Assembly: GCF_000716435.1 (NCBI RefSeq)
Contig: NZ_JNWO01000036.1
Coordinates: 13,484 to 77,483 of the forward strand
Direction: 5' to 3'
DNA length: 64,000 nt
Source of the DNA: Streptomyces xylophagus
Lineage (GTDB): Bacteria > Actinomycetota > Actinomycetes > Streptomycetales > Streptomycetaceae
The position numbers were made by a program, and so were the translations under genes. The notes beneath the pieces were generated by a model. That model made no database searches. It saw only the letters and a list, made by a program, of their open reading frames with translations, and was not told the DNA's origin. The stretch's first letter is position 1. Each line of letters begins with the position of its first letter. Shown here piece by piece: positions 49,885-58,219 of this stretch.

Positions 49885-50831
49885 CCGTTCTCCCCGTAGT
49901 AGGGCTTGGCCTTCTCCTCGGGGAAGTACGCGGCGCGGAACTTCTTGCCGCACTCCAGGTCCTTCAGCGCGATGCCGATGTCCTTGTTGAGGAGCGGCAG
50001 CGCGTCGTCCTTGCTCAACGACATGAAGTTCTCCGGCAGTTGGCGGGAGATGTCGAGGCGGACCATGGTGACCATGCCGGTCGGCTGGGTGGTGCTGACC
50101 GAGATGCCCTGACCGGTCAGGCAGGCCGCGAACTGCTGGGCGAGCTGGACGAGTTGGGAGTCGCCGTTGAGCGCGAGGCCGTTGGCGTGGTTCTGGTCGT
50201 CGCGGGCCTTCTCCGCCTTCTTCTCGGCCGCCGCGCTGAGCGCCGGCCCGTGCGCCGCGGCCCGCCCCGTCTCCGAGCACCCGCCGACCTTCTCCTCGGC
50301 CTTGGTCTTGGCCGGGGGACCGGTCAGCGCGATGTCGTACGCCTTCTTCTGGGCGGCGGTCAGCCCGTCCTCGTCATGGTCCTGGGGCGAGGTCCTCTTG
50401 GCCATCGCGGCCTTGCTGTAGGGGACGTCGGGGTCGTTCGGGTAGACGGCGCCGGCGTAGTACCCGAAGCCGTACTTCTGCCGGAACTGCTTCGCCCGCG
50501 CGTAGTCCTCCCCGTCGACCGCGGCGAGCGGGTCGGCCGCGGTCGAGGTCTGCACGTGCGGGGTGTAGGCGAACCCCTGCTTCTTCATGCAGACCGCGAT
50601 GGCGTTCTCCTCGATGTACTGCTTCTTCGTCGCGTCGTCCACGCCGTTGGGGACGGTGAGCTGGGTGGCTCCGTCGACCGTTGTCGTGGCGCCGGTCGTT
50701 CCCGACTCCGAACTGCCTTTGCCTGCAGCCGAGTTGTTGTCCGTGCCGCCGCAGGCGGCGAGCAGGGGCAGCAGGCCGAGGGCCAGCGCGGACATCCGTA
50801 TTCCAGGCGCGCCAAATTTAGGCATGCTCAT
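49881..50831 (-). CDS. lipoprotein of the MacAB-like operon
   Basis: A 316-residue protein with signal peptide and lipobox LAAC (Cys near residue 27), then a Gly/Ser linker. The domain has four further Cys (AVCMKKQGF, VGGCSET, FAACLTGQG and LECGKK), suggesting paired disulfides. EENAIAVCMKKQGFAYTPHV near the N-terminus is reminiscent of small Streptomyces lipoproteins found beside ABC exporters. It may be a substrate-binding or accessory protein. Confidence 0.78.
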   Translation of the reverse strand: MSMPKFGAPGIRMSALALGLLPLLAACGGTDNNSAAGKGSSESGTTGATTTVDGATQLTVPNGVDDATKKQYIEENAIAVCMKKQGFAYTPHVQTSTAADPLAAVDGEDYARAKQFRQKYGFGYYAGAVYPNDPDVPYSKAAMAKRTSPQDHDEDGLTAAQKKAYDIALTGPPAKTKAEEKVGGCSETGRAAAHGPALSAAAEKKAEKARDDQNHANGLALNGDSQLVQLAQQFAACLTGQGISVSTTQPTGMVTMVRLDISRQLPENFMSLSKDDALPLLNKDIGIALKDLECGKKFRAAYFPEEKAKPYYGENG

Positions 50832-50905
50832 GCCATGTGCTCCTTCGAGGGTGGTCAGGGGCGATCAGGGGTGGTCAGTTGATGTGCGGGAGGGGGTGAG
50901 TCACC

Positions 50906-51706
50906 TCAGCCGCCGGTCTCCTTCACGGCGTCGAAGATGCGGGGGTCGGTGGCCAGCCGGACGAGCGGACCCGTTCGCGGACGGCTGCTGTTCCTGCCGG
51001 TGGCCGCCACGTCGAGCCGGCCCGCGATCACCGTCACCGTCCATCCGCCCGGGGTCAGATAGGTGACACCGGTGGCCCAGGGCGGAGGTGTCCCGGTGGT
51101 GGTCGGCGTGGGCTGTGCCGCACCGGTCACGAAGTAGTTCAGCAGGCTGCCCGAACCGTGGCTGATCAGGGTGCACCTGGTGATCAGGCTGTTCCACGGG
51201 GAGCCGAGCACCCGTCCGGCGCGGTCCTGACAGGCCCTGGTCACGTGGGTGTACGACGGGTCGACGGCGGTCCGACTGACGGCCACGTAAAGGTCGTTCG
51301 CGCTGCCGTCGGCGCTGGTCAGCCTGAAGTACCGGCCAGGACGCAGGGGTTGGCGCGGATTTCCGGCCTCGATCTCTGTGCCGTTGGCGGCCGGGAGGAT
51401 CGACCGCAGCAGTTCCAGCGACGGGTACCAGACCGTCGACCGCCCGGCGGGCAGCGTCGGCGTACTCTCCGGCCGGGGCGCGAGCAGCGCGTGCCCGCCG
51501 ACCGCGAGCACCCCCGCCAGCACCGCGGCGCCCAGCGTCGCCCCGGCCCGTCGCCGCCGACGCATCCGCGTACCGCGCACGACCGCGCCCGGCACCAGGT
51601 CCGGCATGGGCGGTTCCGCACCGGAGGCCAGTCCGCCCAGTGCCTCGGTCAGCGCGGACTCGTACACGTACTGTTCCGCGAACTCGTCCCCTGCCTTTCC
51701 GCTCAT
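50906..51706 (-). CDS. membrane protein paired with an ECF sigma factor
   Basis: A 266-residue protein. About 60 cytoplasmic residues (FAEQYVYESALTEALGGLAS) precede one helix (AGATLGAAVLAGVLAVGGHA). An extracellular domain follows with two Cys (TRACQDR and ITRCTLI). Its start overlaps the sigma stop by four bases, the usual layout for a sigma/anti-sigma pair. No zinc-binding anti-sigma motif is seen, so an anti-sigma role is inference. Confidence 0.7.
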   Translation of the reverse strand: MSGKAGDEFAEQYVYESALTEALGGLASGAEPPMPDLVPGAVVRGTRMRRRRRAGATLGAAVLAGVLAVGGHALLAPRPESTPTLPAGRSTVWYPSLELLRSILPAANGTEIEAGNPRQPLRPGRYFRLTSADGSANDLYVAVSRTAVDPSYTHVTRACQDRAGRVLGSPWNSLITRCTLISHGSGSLLNYFVTGAAQPTPTTTGTPPPWATGVTYLTPGGWTVTVIAGRLDVAATGRNSSRPRTGPLVRLATDPRIFDAVKETGG

Positions 51707-52338
51707 GCCCACCACTCCGCCTGCAGATAGCCGGTTCCCGTTCCCGTGCTTCCAGATCCGAGGTCCTTGCCGAGATCCTTGCCGGAGTCGGCCAGGATGC
51801 GCCGCAGTGTTCCCAGCCCCCGGGAGGTCTGGCTCTTCACCGTGCCGACGCTGCACCCCAACGCCGTCGCCGTGGCCTCCACGCTCTGGTCCTCCCAGAA
51901 CCGCAGCACCAGCACCGCCCGCCCGCGCGGCGGCAGTTGCCGTAGGGCGTCCAGCAGGGTCAGCCGCAGATCCGGATCGGAGGCCGGCGCCACCACGTCC
52001 TCCTGGTGCGCCCCCGCTCCTGCCCCCGGCCGCTCCCACCAGCGCCGACGCCGGGTCTCGTCGATGAACGTCCGGTACAACACCCGCCGGGCGTACCCGT
52101 CCGGCGACTCCAACTGCCGCACCCGACGCCACACCGCGTACAGCTTCGCCAACGCCGTCTGCGTCAGGTCCTCGGCCAAGTGCCAGTCCCCGCACAGCAG
52201 ATGAGCCGTACGCCGGAGATGTGCCTGCCGACTGCGGGCGAAGTCGTCGAAGTCGAGGCCGACTTCGCCGCCACGGGCTTCGCCGCCACCGGGATCGCCG
52301 CCTGGGGAGACGCCCTGCCCGACCGGCGTTCGGATCAC
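51703..52338 (-). CDS. ECF sigma factor of the SigE family (actinobacterial SigE-like)
   Basis: A 211-residue sigma-70 of the ECF group. Region 2 includes LRRTAHLLCGDWHLAEDLTQ and TALAKLYAVW, and region 4 has LRQLPPRGRAVLVLRFWEDQ and TATALGCSVGTVKSQTSRGL. The N-terminal 30 residues are Gly-rich. GTG at 52338 has GGAGG seven bases ahead. The gene is upstream of a membrane protein in a coupled pair. It belongs to the class typified by SigE/SigM-type extracytoplasmic regulators in actinobacteria. Confidence 0.88.
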   Translation of the reverse strand: MIRTPVGQGVSPGGDPGGGEARGGEVGLDFDDFARSRQAHLRRTAHLLCGDWHLAEDLTQTALAKLYAVWRRVRQLESPDGYARRVLYRTFIDETRRRRWWERPGAGAGAHQEDVVAPASDPDLRLTLLDALRQLPPRGRAVLVLRFWEDQSVEATATALGCSVGTVKSQTSRGLGTLRRILADSGKDLGKDLGSGSTGTGTGYLQAEWWA

Positions 52339-52468
52339 AGGCCACCTCCACCCGGCACCGGCGCGGTGCGCGGTGAGAAGTACTTCATGCTTGAGGAACG
52401 GGGCTACGGGGGAGGGAGGTTGTCACCCCCCTCAGTATTTTTTCAACCAGGAGAAACAGGAGAACGGG

Positions 52469-53020
52469 GTGACAGAGGTGGAGAGTTCACCGAACGCGAC
52501 TTCGTCGCCGGGCGAGGTGCGCTATCGCGTGACTGTGTGGCAACGGATAACACCCGTTGCACCCATGATTGTTCTGAGCGTGGCCCTCATCATCACGTCC
52601 ATGACGAGGAGACCGCCCCCGGACGCGGTAACCGCCTGGCTGACAATCTGGTTCGGCATGCTGGTGCTGGGCGCCCTGCTCCCCTCCTTCTTCGGCGTCA
52701 CGCTCACCCCGTCCGCGGCCGTCGTCCGCAACATCCGCCGTAGAAGCATCCCTTGGGCCGACATCCAGGCCATCCGGATCGAGTCGATCCTGGGCACCAA
52801 GTCGATCGTCCTTCACGAGGCGAACGGCCGCAGCACCCGCCTGCGGGCACCCACCACCGCTTTCCTCGCCTGGGATCGCCGTTTCGAGGAGAAGTTCCAC
52901 GTCATAGGAACCTGGTGGCTGACTCACCGAGGCCCCGACTGGACCCCGGCCCCACCCCCACCGGCCTGGTGGATCGCCCCACCGACCCAGGAGCGGAACC
53001 CGTTCGCTCCGCCCAAGTAG
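52469..53020 (+). CDS. PH-like membrane protein
   Basis: A 183-residue protein. The cytoplasmic start is followed by two helices (APMIVLSVALIITSM, WLTIWFGMLVLGALLPSFF), then a bacterial PH-like beta domain (VTLTPSAAVVRNIRRRSIPW ... GRSTRLRAPTTAF) and a Pro-rich tail. The GTG at 52469 has AGGAG ahead of it. A similar, probably paralogous, gene follows at 53321. Confidence 0.72.
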   Translation: MTEVESSPNATSSPGEVRYRVTVWQRITPVAPMIVLSVALIITSMTRRPPPDAVTAWLTIWFGMLVLGALLPSFFGVTLTPSAAVVRNIRRRSIPWADIQAIRIESILGTKSIVLHEANGRSTRLRAPTTAFLAWDRRFEEKFHVIGTWWLTHRGPDWTPAPPPPAWWIAPPTQERNPFAPPK

Positions 53021-53056
53021 CCCTGTGCGGTGGGCTGATGAGGAGGCCGAGGCCTG

Positions 53057-53079
53057 TTGTCAGTGCCGATCACTACGCT
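53057..53079 (+). promoter_or_regulatory. orphan PafBC/RecA-NDp-type promoter
   Basis: TTGTCAGTG-N8-TACGCT matches the consensus. There is no start codon at leaderless distance. The 300-base gap (53021-53320) holds only this motif and a GC-rich stretch, and the next gene starts 235 bases later. Confidence 0.65.
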
Positions 53080-53320
53080 CACGTACGCGCGGCCGGCTTC
53101 CGAGGTGTCCAGCTCTGCAGAACGGTTGCATCCCCGATTCTGTCCGGGGTCGGCCCGGGCCGGACCCGGGACCCAACCGACGGTCGGGCTTCGCCGATGG
53201 CCATGAGGTGACCTGCCAGCGCCGGCCGCGCACCGCCCACCGGGCCCTGACACAACCGGGCGACCCGGCCGGCCGGTCCCCCCATTCCGCTACGACCCAC
53301 AGTCGAGGATCATTTGTCTC

Positions 53321-53782
53321 GTGGACGATGTGCGAGACGAGGTCATCGGTGTGTGGCGGGTCGGCCGGACCGGCCGGATCGGGGGCTACGTGGTGGCCGC
53401 CGCCCCCGCGTGCGGTGCCCTGTCCACGTGGCTGAGTCTGCTCCTCCACCCGGATGCGGACAACGCCCGCTCCGCGGGGATCGTCACCGCCGTCGCGCTG
53501 GCCTTCGCCCTCTTCGCCTGGTGGATCCTGCTCCGCGTACGCCTGGAACTCAGGACGGACACGATCGTCATGGTGAACCCCTGGGGCACCCAACGCCTGC
53601 CGTGGTCGCGCGTCAGCGCGGTGAGCCTCGGCAATTGGGGCGCGGAGTTCCACACGACGGACGGGTTCACGTACACGGCCTACGCCCTGAGCGATCTGGC
53701 GGCCGGAACTCGGCAGGACGAGCGTTTCGCCGACATGCGGCGGACCGCGGAGTCCCAACTCCGCCCGGAACAACCGCTCTAG
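53321..53782 (+). CDS. second PH-like membrane protein
   Basis: A 153-residue protein with the same layout as its neighbour: two helices (YVVAAAPACGALSTWLSLLL, AVALAFALFAWWILL), then a PH-like domain (VRLELRTDTIVMVNPWGTQR, LPWSRVSAVSLGNWGAEFHT). It lacks the Pro-rich tail. The start is GTG at 53321. It could be driven by the DNA-damage-type motif upstream with a long leader, but this is unproven. Confidence 0.72.
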   Translation: MDDVRDEVIGVWRVGRTGRIGGYVVAAAPACGALSTWLSLLLHPDADNARSAGIVTAVALAFALFAWWILLRVRLELRTDTIVMVNPWGTQRLPWSRVSAVSLGNWGAEFHTTDGFTYTAYALSDLAAGTRQDERFADMRRTAESQLRPEQPL

Positions 53783-53801
53783 AGGTCGCCTCCTGCACCC
53801 C

Positions 53802-54719
53802 TCACTCCACCGCACCCCTCACCGCACCCCCACCCCCCTCCGTATGCAGAAGCCGATGCAGAAAATACGCGGACGCCGCAGGCAACACAGGCGTGCGCGG
53901 CGTATAGACCGCCAACTTCCTTACCGTTCCCGGGTCGTTCAGCGGACGTGTCACCAGTCGGCCGAAGGCCATCAGCGGCAGCACCAGTCGCGGTACGGCG
54001 CTCACGCCCAGCCCCGCGGAGACCATGCCCGCCGCCGTACCCACCTCCCGGGTCTCGATGACATGGGTCGGCCGGACACCGGCCTGCTCGAAGGAGAGAT
54101 CCGCGAGCCGCCGCACACTGCTGGAGGGCGTGAACGCGACGAAGGGCTGCTGCGCCAGGTCGTGCCAGGTCACGGACGCCCGCCCGGTGAGCGGATGGTC
54201 CGCCGGGAGCACCGCCAGCACAGGTTCCTCGCAGAGGGGGTGACCGCGCACCTGAGGGTCCGAGCTCCCCGCCTCGGCGATCGCCAACTCGGCCGCCCCG
54301 GAACGGACATGCTCGATCACCTCCCGCGTGGTCCCGTCCAGAATCCGCAGCTGCATCCCGGGATGCTCGGCCAGGACGGCCCGGAAGACACCGGGCAGCA
54401 TCCCGGCGGCCACCGAGGGAAGCGCGGCCACCGTCACCGTGGCCTGCTCTCCGGCACGGATCGCGGCGAACCGTTCCATCCCGCGGTGATACGTCCGGAG
54501 GATCTCGCGGGCGACAGCGAGGAACTCGGCGCCTTCCGAGGTGAGCGCCAGCGAGCGCGTCGTGCGCTCGAAGAGCTTCGCCCCCACCGCGTGCTCGAGC
54601 TGCTGGACACTACGGCTCAGCACGGGCTGACTGAGCAGCACCTCCTCAGCGGCCCCGGTGAAGGACCCGGCTTCCGCGACGCTGAGGAAGAGCTCCATCT
54701 GGCGCAGGGTGACATCCAT
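53802..54719 (-). CDS. LysR-family transcriptional regulator
   Basis: A 305-residue protein. The N-terminal helix-turn-helix is LRQMELFLSVAEAGSFTGAA and VLSRSVQQLEHAVGAKLFER, followed by an effector domain starting VTVAALPSVAAGMLPGVFRA. It is divergent from the AtuA-type gene, with an inverted-repeat cluster between them, the typical arrangement for a regulator of its neighbour. Confidence 0.92.
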   Translation of the reverse strand: MDVTLRQMELFLSVAEAGSFTGAAEEVLLSQPVLSRSVQQLEHAVGAKLFERTTRSLALTSEGAEFLAVAREILRTYHRGMERFAAIRAGEQATVTVAALPSVAAGMLPGVFRAVLAEHPGMQLRILDGTTREVIEHVRSGAAELAIAEAGSSDPQVRGHPLCEEPVLAVLPADHPLTGRASVTWHDLAQQPFVAFTPSSSVRRLADLSFEQAGVRPTHVIETREVGTAAGMVSAGLGVSAVPRLVLPLMAFGRLVTRPLNDPGTVRKLAVYTPRTPVLPAASAYFLHRLLHTEGGGGAVRGAVE

Positions 54720-54730
54720 GCCTCATGAGT

Positions 54731-54768
54731 ACATGATTGCCACTCATTCATGTCGCTCCCACATGAAT
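54731..54768. promoter_or_regulatory. LysR operator cluster
   Basis: ATTCATGT-N7-ACATGAAT (54746-54768) is a perfect palindrome. ACATGA at 54731-54736 and TCATGT at 54748-54753 form a second, interlocking inverted repeat. Three half-sites lie between the divergent genes. Confidence 0.65.
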
Positions 54769-54849
54769 CAATACGAAATCGATCTTTGCCCCGACCCCCT
54801 CCACGGACCCACAGTGGTTCCAGTGGTCCCCATGAGAGGGAGGTATCCC

Positions 54850-56265
54850 ATGAGCCAGCCACGGAGCCGGAGAAGGACAGGCACAGGCACAGGGAACCGC
54901 ATACGCATCGGCTGCGGCGCCGGTTTCGCCGACGACCGTGTCGACCCCGCCGTAGAACTCGCGGAGCACGGCCGGCTCGACTACCTGGTCTTCGAGTGCC
55001 TGGCCGAACGCACCGTGGCCCTCGCCCAGTTGGAACGCCTCCGCGACCCGGACGCCGGCTACAACGAGTGGCTGGTGGAACGCATGGAAGCCGTACTGGA
55101 ACCCTGCGCCCGCCAGGGAACCCGCATCATCACCAACATGGGCGCCGCGAACCCGCAGGCCGCCGCCCGGGCGGTCGCCGAGGTCGCCCGGCGCCTGGGC
55201 CTCCCCGGCCTGCGCATCGCGACGGTCACCGGCGACGACGTACTGCACCTGGTCAAGGGCACCCCCCTCCCCCTGCTGGACGGCCCCGGCAGGGCCATGA
55301 ACCTGGACGACCTGGGAGACGACGTCGTCTCGGCCAACGCGTACCTCGGCGCCGCCCCCGTCGCCGAGGCCCTCGCCCAGGGCGCCGACGTGGTCGTGAC
55401 CGGCCGGGTCGCGGACCCGTCGCTCTTCCTCGCCCCGCTGACGCACGAGTTCGGCTGGACCGCGTCGGACTGGCCGCTCCTCGCGCGCGGAACCGCCGTA
55501 GGACACCTGCTGGAGTGCGCCGGCCAGGTCACCGGCGGCTACTACGCCGACCCCGGCACCAAGGACGTCCCCGACCTGGCCCGCCTCGGCTTCCCCCTCG
55601 CCGAGGTCGCCGAGGACGGCTCCTTCACCCTCACCAAGGTCCCCGGCTCGGGCGGGCGCCTGACGGTCGCCACCGTCACCGAACAACTCCTCTACGAGGT
55701 CCACGACCCGGCCGCCTACCTCACCCCGGACGTGACCGCGGACTTCTCCCACGCCCACCTCACCCAACTCACGGAAGACCAGGTCACGGTCACGGGCATC
55801 ACCGGCCGCGAACGCCCCACCGCCCTGAAGGCCTCGGTCGGCTACCGCGACGGCTTCCTCGCCCACGGCGAGATCTCGTACGCCGGCTCCAACGCCCTGG
55901 CCCGGGCCCGCGAGGCGGCACGGATCGTAGAAGAACGCCTGACCCTGACCAAGATCCCGGTCACGGACGCACGCTACGACCTGATCGGCCTGAACGCGGT
56001 CCACCGCGGAGTCGGAGTCGGAGCCGTGCCCACCGCCGAACCGACCGAGATCCGCCTACGCGTGGCCGCCCGCACCGACACACTCGACCACGCGCGCCGC
56101 ATCGGCAGAGAGGTGGCGTCCCTGTGGCCGAACGGTCCCTACGGCGGTGCCGGCGTCACCCGCGAGACCCGCGAGAACATCGCCATCACCTCGGTCCTGC
56201 TGCCCCGCGAACTGGTCATGCCCAGCACGGAAGTTCAGGTGACAGTGGCAGGAGACACGGCATGA
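54850..56265 (+). CDS. acyclic terpene utilisation AtuA-family protein (DUF1446)
   Basis: A 471-residue protein of the AtuA family. Motifs include IRIGCGAGFADDRVDPAVEL, YLVFECLAERTVALAQ, RIITNMGAANPQAAARAV and DVVVTGRVADPSLFLAPL. AtuA is part of the citronellol/geraniol degradation cluster in Pseudomonas, but the reaction is not defined. GAGGGAGG before the ATG at 54850 decides the start over the earlier ATG. It is coupled to the next gene by ATGA. Confidence 0.86.
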   Translation: MSQPRSRRRTGTGTGNRIRIGCGAGFADDRVDPAVELAEHGRLDYLVFECLAERTVALAQLERLRDPDAGYNEWLVERMEAVLEPCARQGTRIITNMGAANPQAAARAVAEVARRLGLPGLRIATVTGDDVLHLVKGTPLPLLDGPGRAMNLDDLGDDVVSANAYLGAAPVAEALAQGADVVVTGRVADPSLFLAPLTHEFGWTASDWPLLARGTAVGHLLECAGQVTGGYYADPGTKDVPDLARLGFPLAEVAEDGSFTLTKVPGSGGRLTVATVTEQLLYEVHDPAAYLTPDVTADFSHAHLTQLTEDQVTVTGITGRERPTALKASVGYRDGFLAHGEISYAGSNALARAREAARIVEERLTLTKIPVTDARYDLIGLNAVHRGVGVGAVPTAEPTEIRLRVAARTDTLDHARRIGREVASLWPNGPYGGAGVTRETRENIAITSVLLPRELVMPSTEVQVTVAGDTA

Positions 56266-56585
56266 GACTCCACGAACTGGCCCACGCCCGTTCCGGCGAC
56301 AAGGGCTCCACCGCCGACATCTCGGTCATCGCCTACGACCCGTCGCACTTCCCCCACCTGCGCACACACCTCACCCCCGACCGCGTACGCGCGCACTTCC
56401 CCGACCTCCCTGTGGGCCCGATCCTCCGCTACGAGGTCCCGTCCCTCCACGCCCTCAAATTCGTCCTCCACGACGCTCTCGACGGCGGCGTCACCCGTTC
56501 CCTCAGCCTGGACGCCCACGGAAAGAGCCTGGCGGCCTGCCTGTTGGAGCTGGACCTGCCGGCCCCCTCGACCTCGAAGGACTGA
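56262..56585 (+). CDS. AtuA-associated small protein (C-terminal ferredoxin-fold)
   Basis: A 107-residue protein beginning LHELAHARSGDKGSTADISV and ending YEVPSLHALKFVLHDALDGG. In many bacteria this domain is fused to the end of AtuA. Here it is a separate gene that overlaps it by four bases, so the two probably form one complex. Confidence 0.82.
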   Translation: MRLHELAHARSGDKGSTADISVIAYDPSHFPHLRTHLTPDRVRAHFPDLPVGPILRYEVPSLHALKFVLHDALDGGVTRSLSLDAHGKSLAACLLELDLPAPSTSKD

Positions 56586-56589
56586 CCCG

Positions 56590-58101
56590 ATGAAGAAGCC
56601 GCACCCCGAACCCACCGCACCCACCACCTACGGAGTTCTGCGCGGAACGACGACGGACACGGGCGGCACGCCGACGACCCTGTTCGCGGGCGTACCGTTC
56701 GCCGCCCCGCCCATCGGCCCCCTGCGCCTGCGCCCACCGCAACCACCCACCCCCTGGGAGGGCGTACGCGAGGCCACCCGCTTCCCCGCCGCCCCCGCAC
56801 AACGCGGCGCGGACGGCCCCGGCGGCTATGCGACATCCGAGGACTGCCTCTACCTCAACGTGTGGACCCCCGAACTCGGCGGCCACCGGCCGGTGTTGGT
56901 GTGGATCTACGGCGGAGGCTTCGAACTGGGCAATGCCTCCCCGCCCGTGACCGACGGCGCCGCCCTCTCCCGCCTGACCGGCGCGGTGGTGGTGGCCCCC
57001 AACTACCGTGTCGGCGCGCTCGGTTGGCTGCACCCGGCGGGCCCGGACGCGGCCGAGTGGGCGGACAGCGCCAACCTCGGCCTCCAGGACCAGACCGCCG
57101 CACTGCGCTGGATCCACGACAACATCGCCTCGTTCGGCGGCGATCCGGACAACATCACCGTCGCCGGCCACTCCGCGGGCGCCTTCTCGATCGGCGCCCT
57201 GCTGACCCACCCCGCCGCCCGAGGCACCTTCCACAAGGCGATCCTGCACAGCGGCAGCATCGGCCGTCTCTACCCACGCGACCTCTCCGCGTCCCTCACG
57301 GAGGCCCTCCTGGCGCACGTGGGCGTCAAGGACCTGGCCGGACTGTCGACGGCCCCGCTCGACCGCGTCATCGAGGCCCAACACGCGGTGATCGACCAGG
57401 ACTTCGGCGCCCGCAACCTGCCCGGCGGCCGCGCCTGGGGCCTCGTCCACGACGGAACGGTCATCACCGAGGACCCCGCCGAGGCCATCGCCGCGGGCGC
57501 CGCGACCGACATCCCCCTGCTGATCGGCGCCAACCGGGACGAGTTCCGCACCTTCCAGTACCTCTACGCCAGCGAGCACTACCGCCACCCGTCGGACGAA
57601 CGGTCCCTCCTGGCCGAGATGGAACAGGCAGGCGCAGCACACCCCCACGACCTGCTGGAGGCATACCGAACCCACCGCCAACCGCCCCCATCCAACGACC
57701 AGTTCACCGAACTGTCCGACCTGCGAACCCTCTTCCTCTCCGACGCCGTCTACCGCCGCCGAGCAACCCGCCTGGCTCAACTCCAGACCGCGGCAGGCGG
57801 ATCCGCCCACACCTACCTCCTCTCCGCCGAACCCCTGGGCCCCCACTACGGCGCCTTCCACGGCGCCGAACGCTTCTACGCCTTCGACCAACTCACCGCC
57901 CTGAACATCGACACCCCGGAGAACCGCGCCGCCCGAGACACCCTCATCGGCGCATGGACCGCGTTCCTCACGGCCGGCGATCCGGGCTGGCCCGCCTACC
58001 ACTCGGACGGCCCCGACCGCCCCCGCACTCGGCAGATCGGCGGGGACGCGGACTTCGTGAACGAACCGCCGGACTACGTGGCGCCCTGCTGGGAACCGTA
58101 G
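56590..58101 (+). CDS. type B carboxylesterase
   Basis: A 503-residue alpha/beta hydrolase. The opening YGVLRGTTTDTGG and TLFAGVPFAAPPIGPLRLRP leads to the SEDCLYLNVWTP motif. The nucleophile is Ser in VAGHSAGAFSIG, with His in place of the more common Glu at the second position (GESAG). The other triad members are likely Glu near ANRDEFRTF and His near YAFHGAE-like sequence. It lies four bases after the AtuA pair and may cleave an ester in the same pathway. Confidence 0.85.
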   Translation: MKKPHPEPTAPTTYGVLRGTTTDTGGTPTTLFAGVPFAAPPIGPLRLRPPQPPTPWEGVREATRFPAAPAQRGADGPGGYATSEDCLYLNVWTPELGGHRPVLVWIYGGGFELGNASPPVTDGAALSRLTGAVVVAPNYRVGALGWLHPAGPDAAEWADSANLGLQDQTAALRWIHDNIASFGGDPDNITVAGHSAGAFSIGALLTHPAARGTFHKAILHSGSIGRLYPRDLSASLTEALLAHVGVKDLAGLSTAPLDRVIEAQHAVIDQDFGARNLPGGRAWGLVHDGTVITEDPAEAIAAGAATDIPLLIGANRDEFRTFQYLYASEHYRHPSDERSLLAEMEQAGAAHPHDLLEAYRTHRQPPPSNDQFTELSDLRTLFLSDAVYRRRATRLAQLQTAAGGSAHTYLLSAEPLGPHYGAFHGAERFYAFDQLTALNIDTPENRAARDTLIGAWTAFLTAGDPGWPAYHSDGPDRPRTRQIGGDADFVNEPPDYVAPCWEP

Positions 58102-58219
58102 AAGTCACCGGTATCGCAATCCGGGAGGAGATCGGCGTCTTGCGGACGGCGAGGGCCGGGAGAGACGATCAGAAGCCGTGCAGGGCGAGGGACGGTCGGT
58201 CGGGACACAAGGGGTGAGG

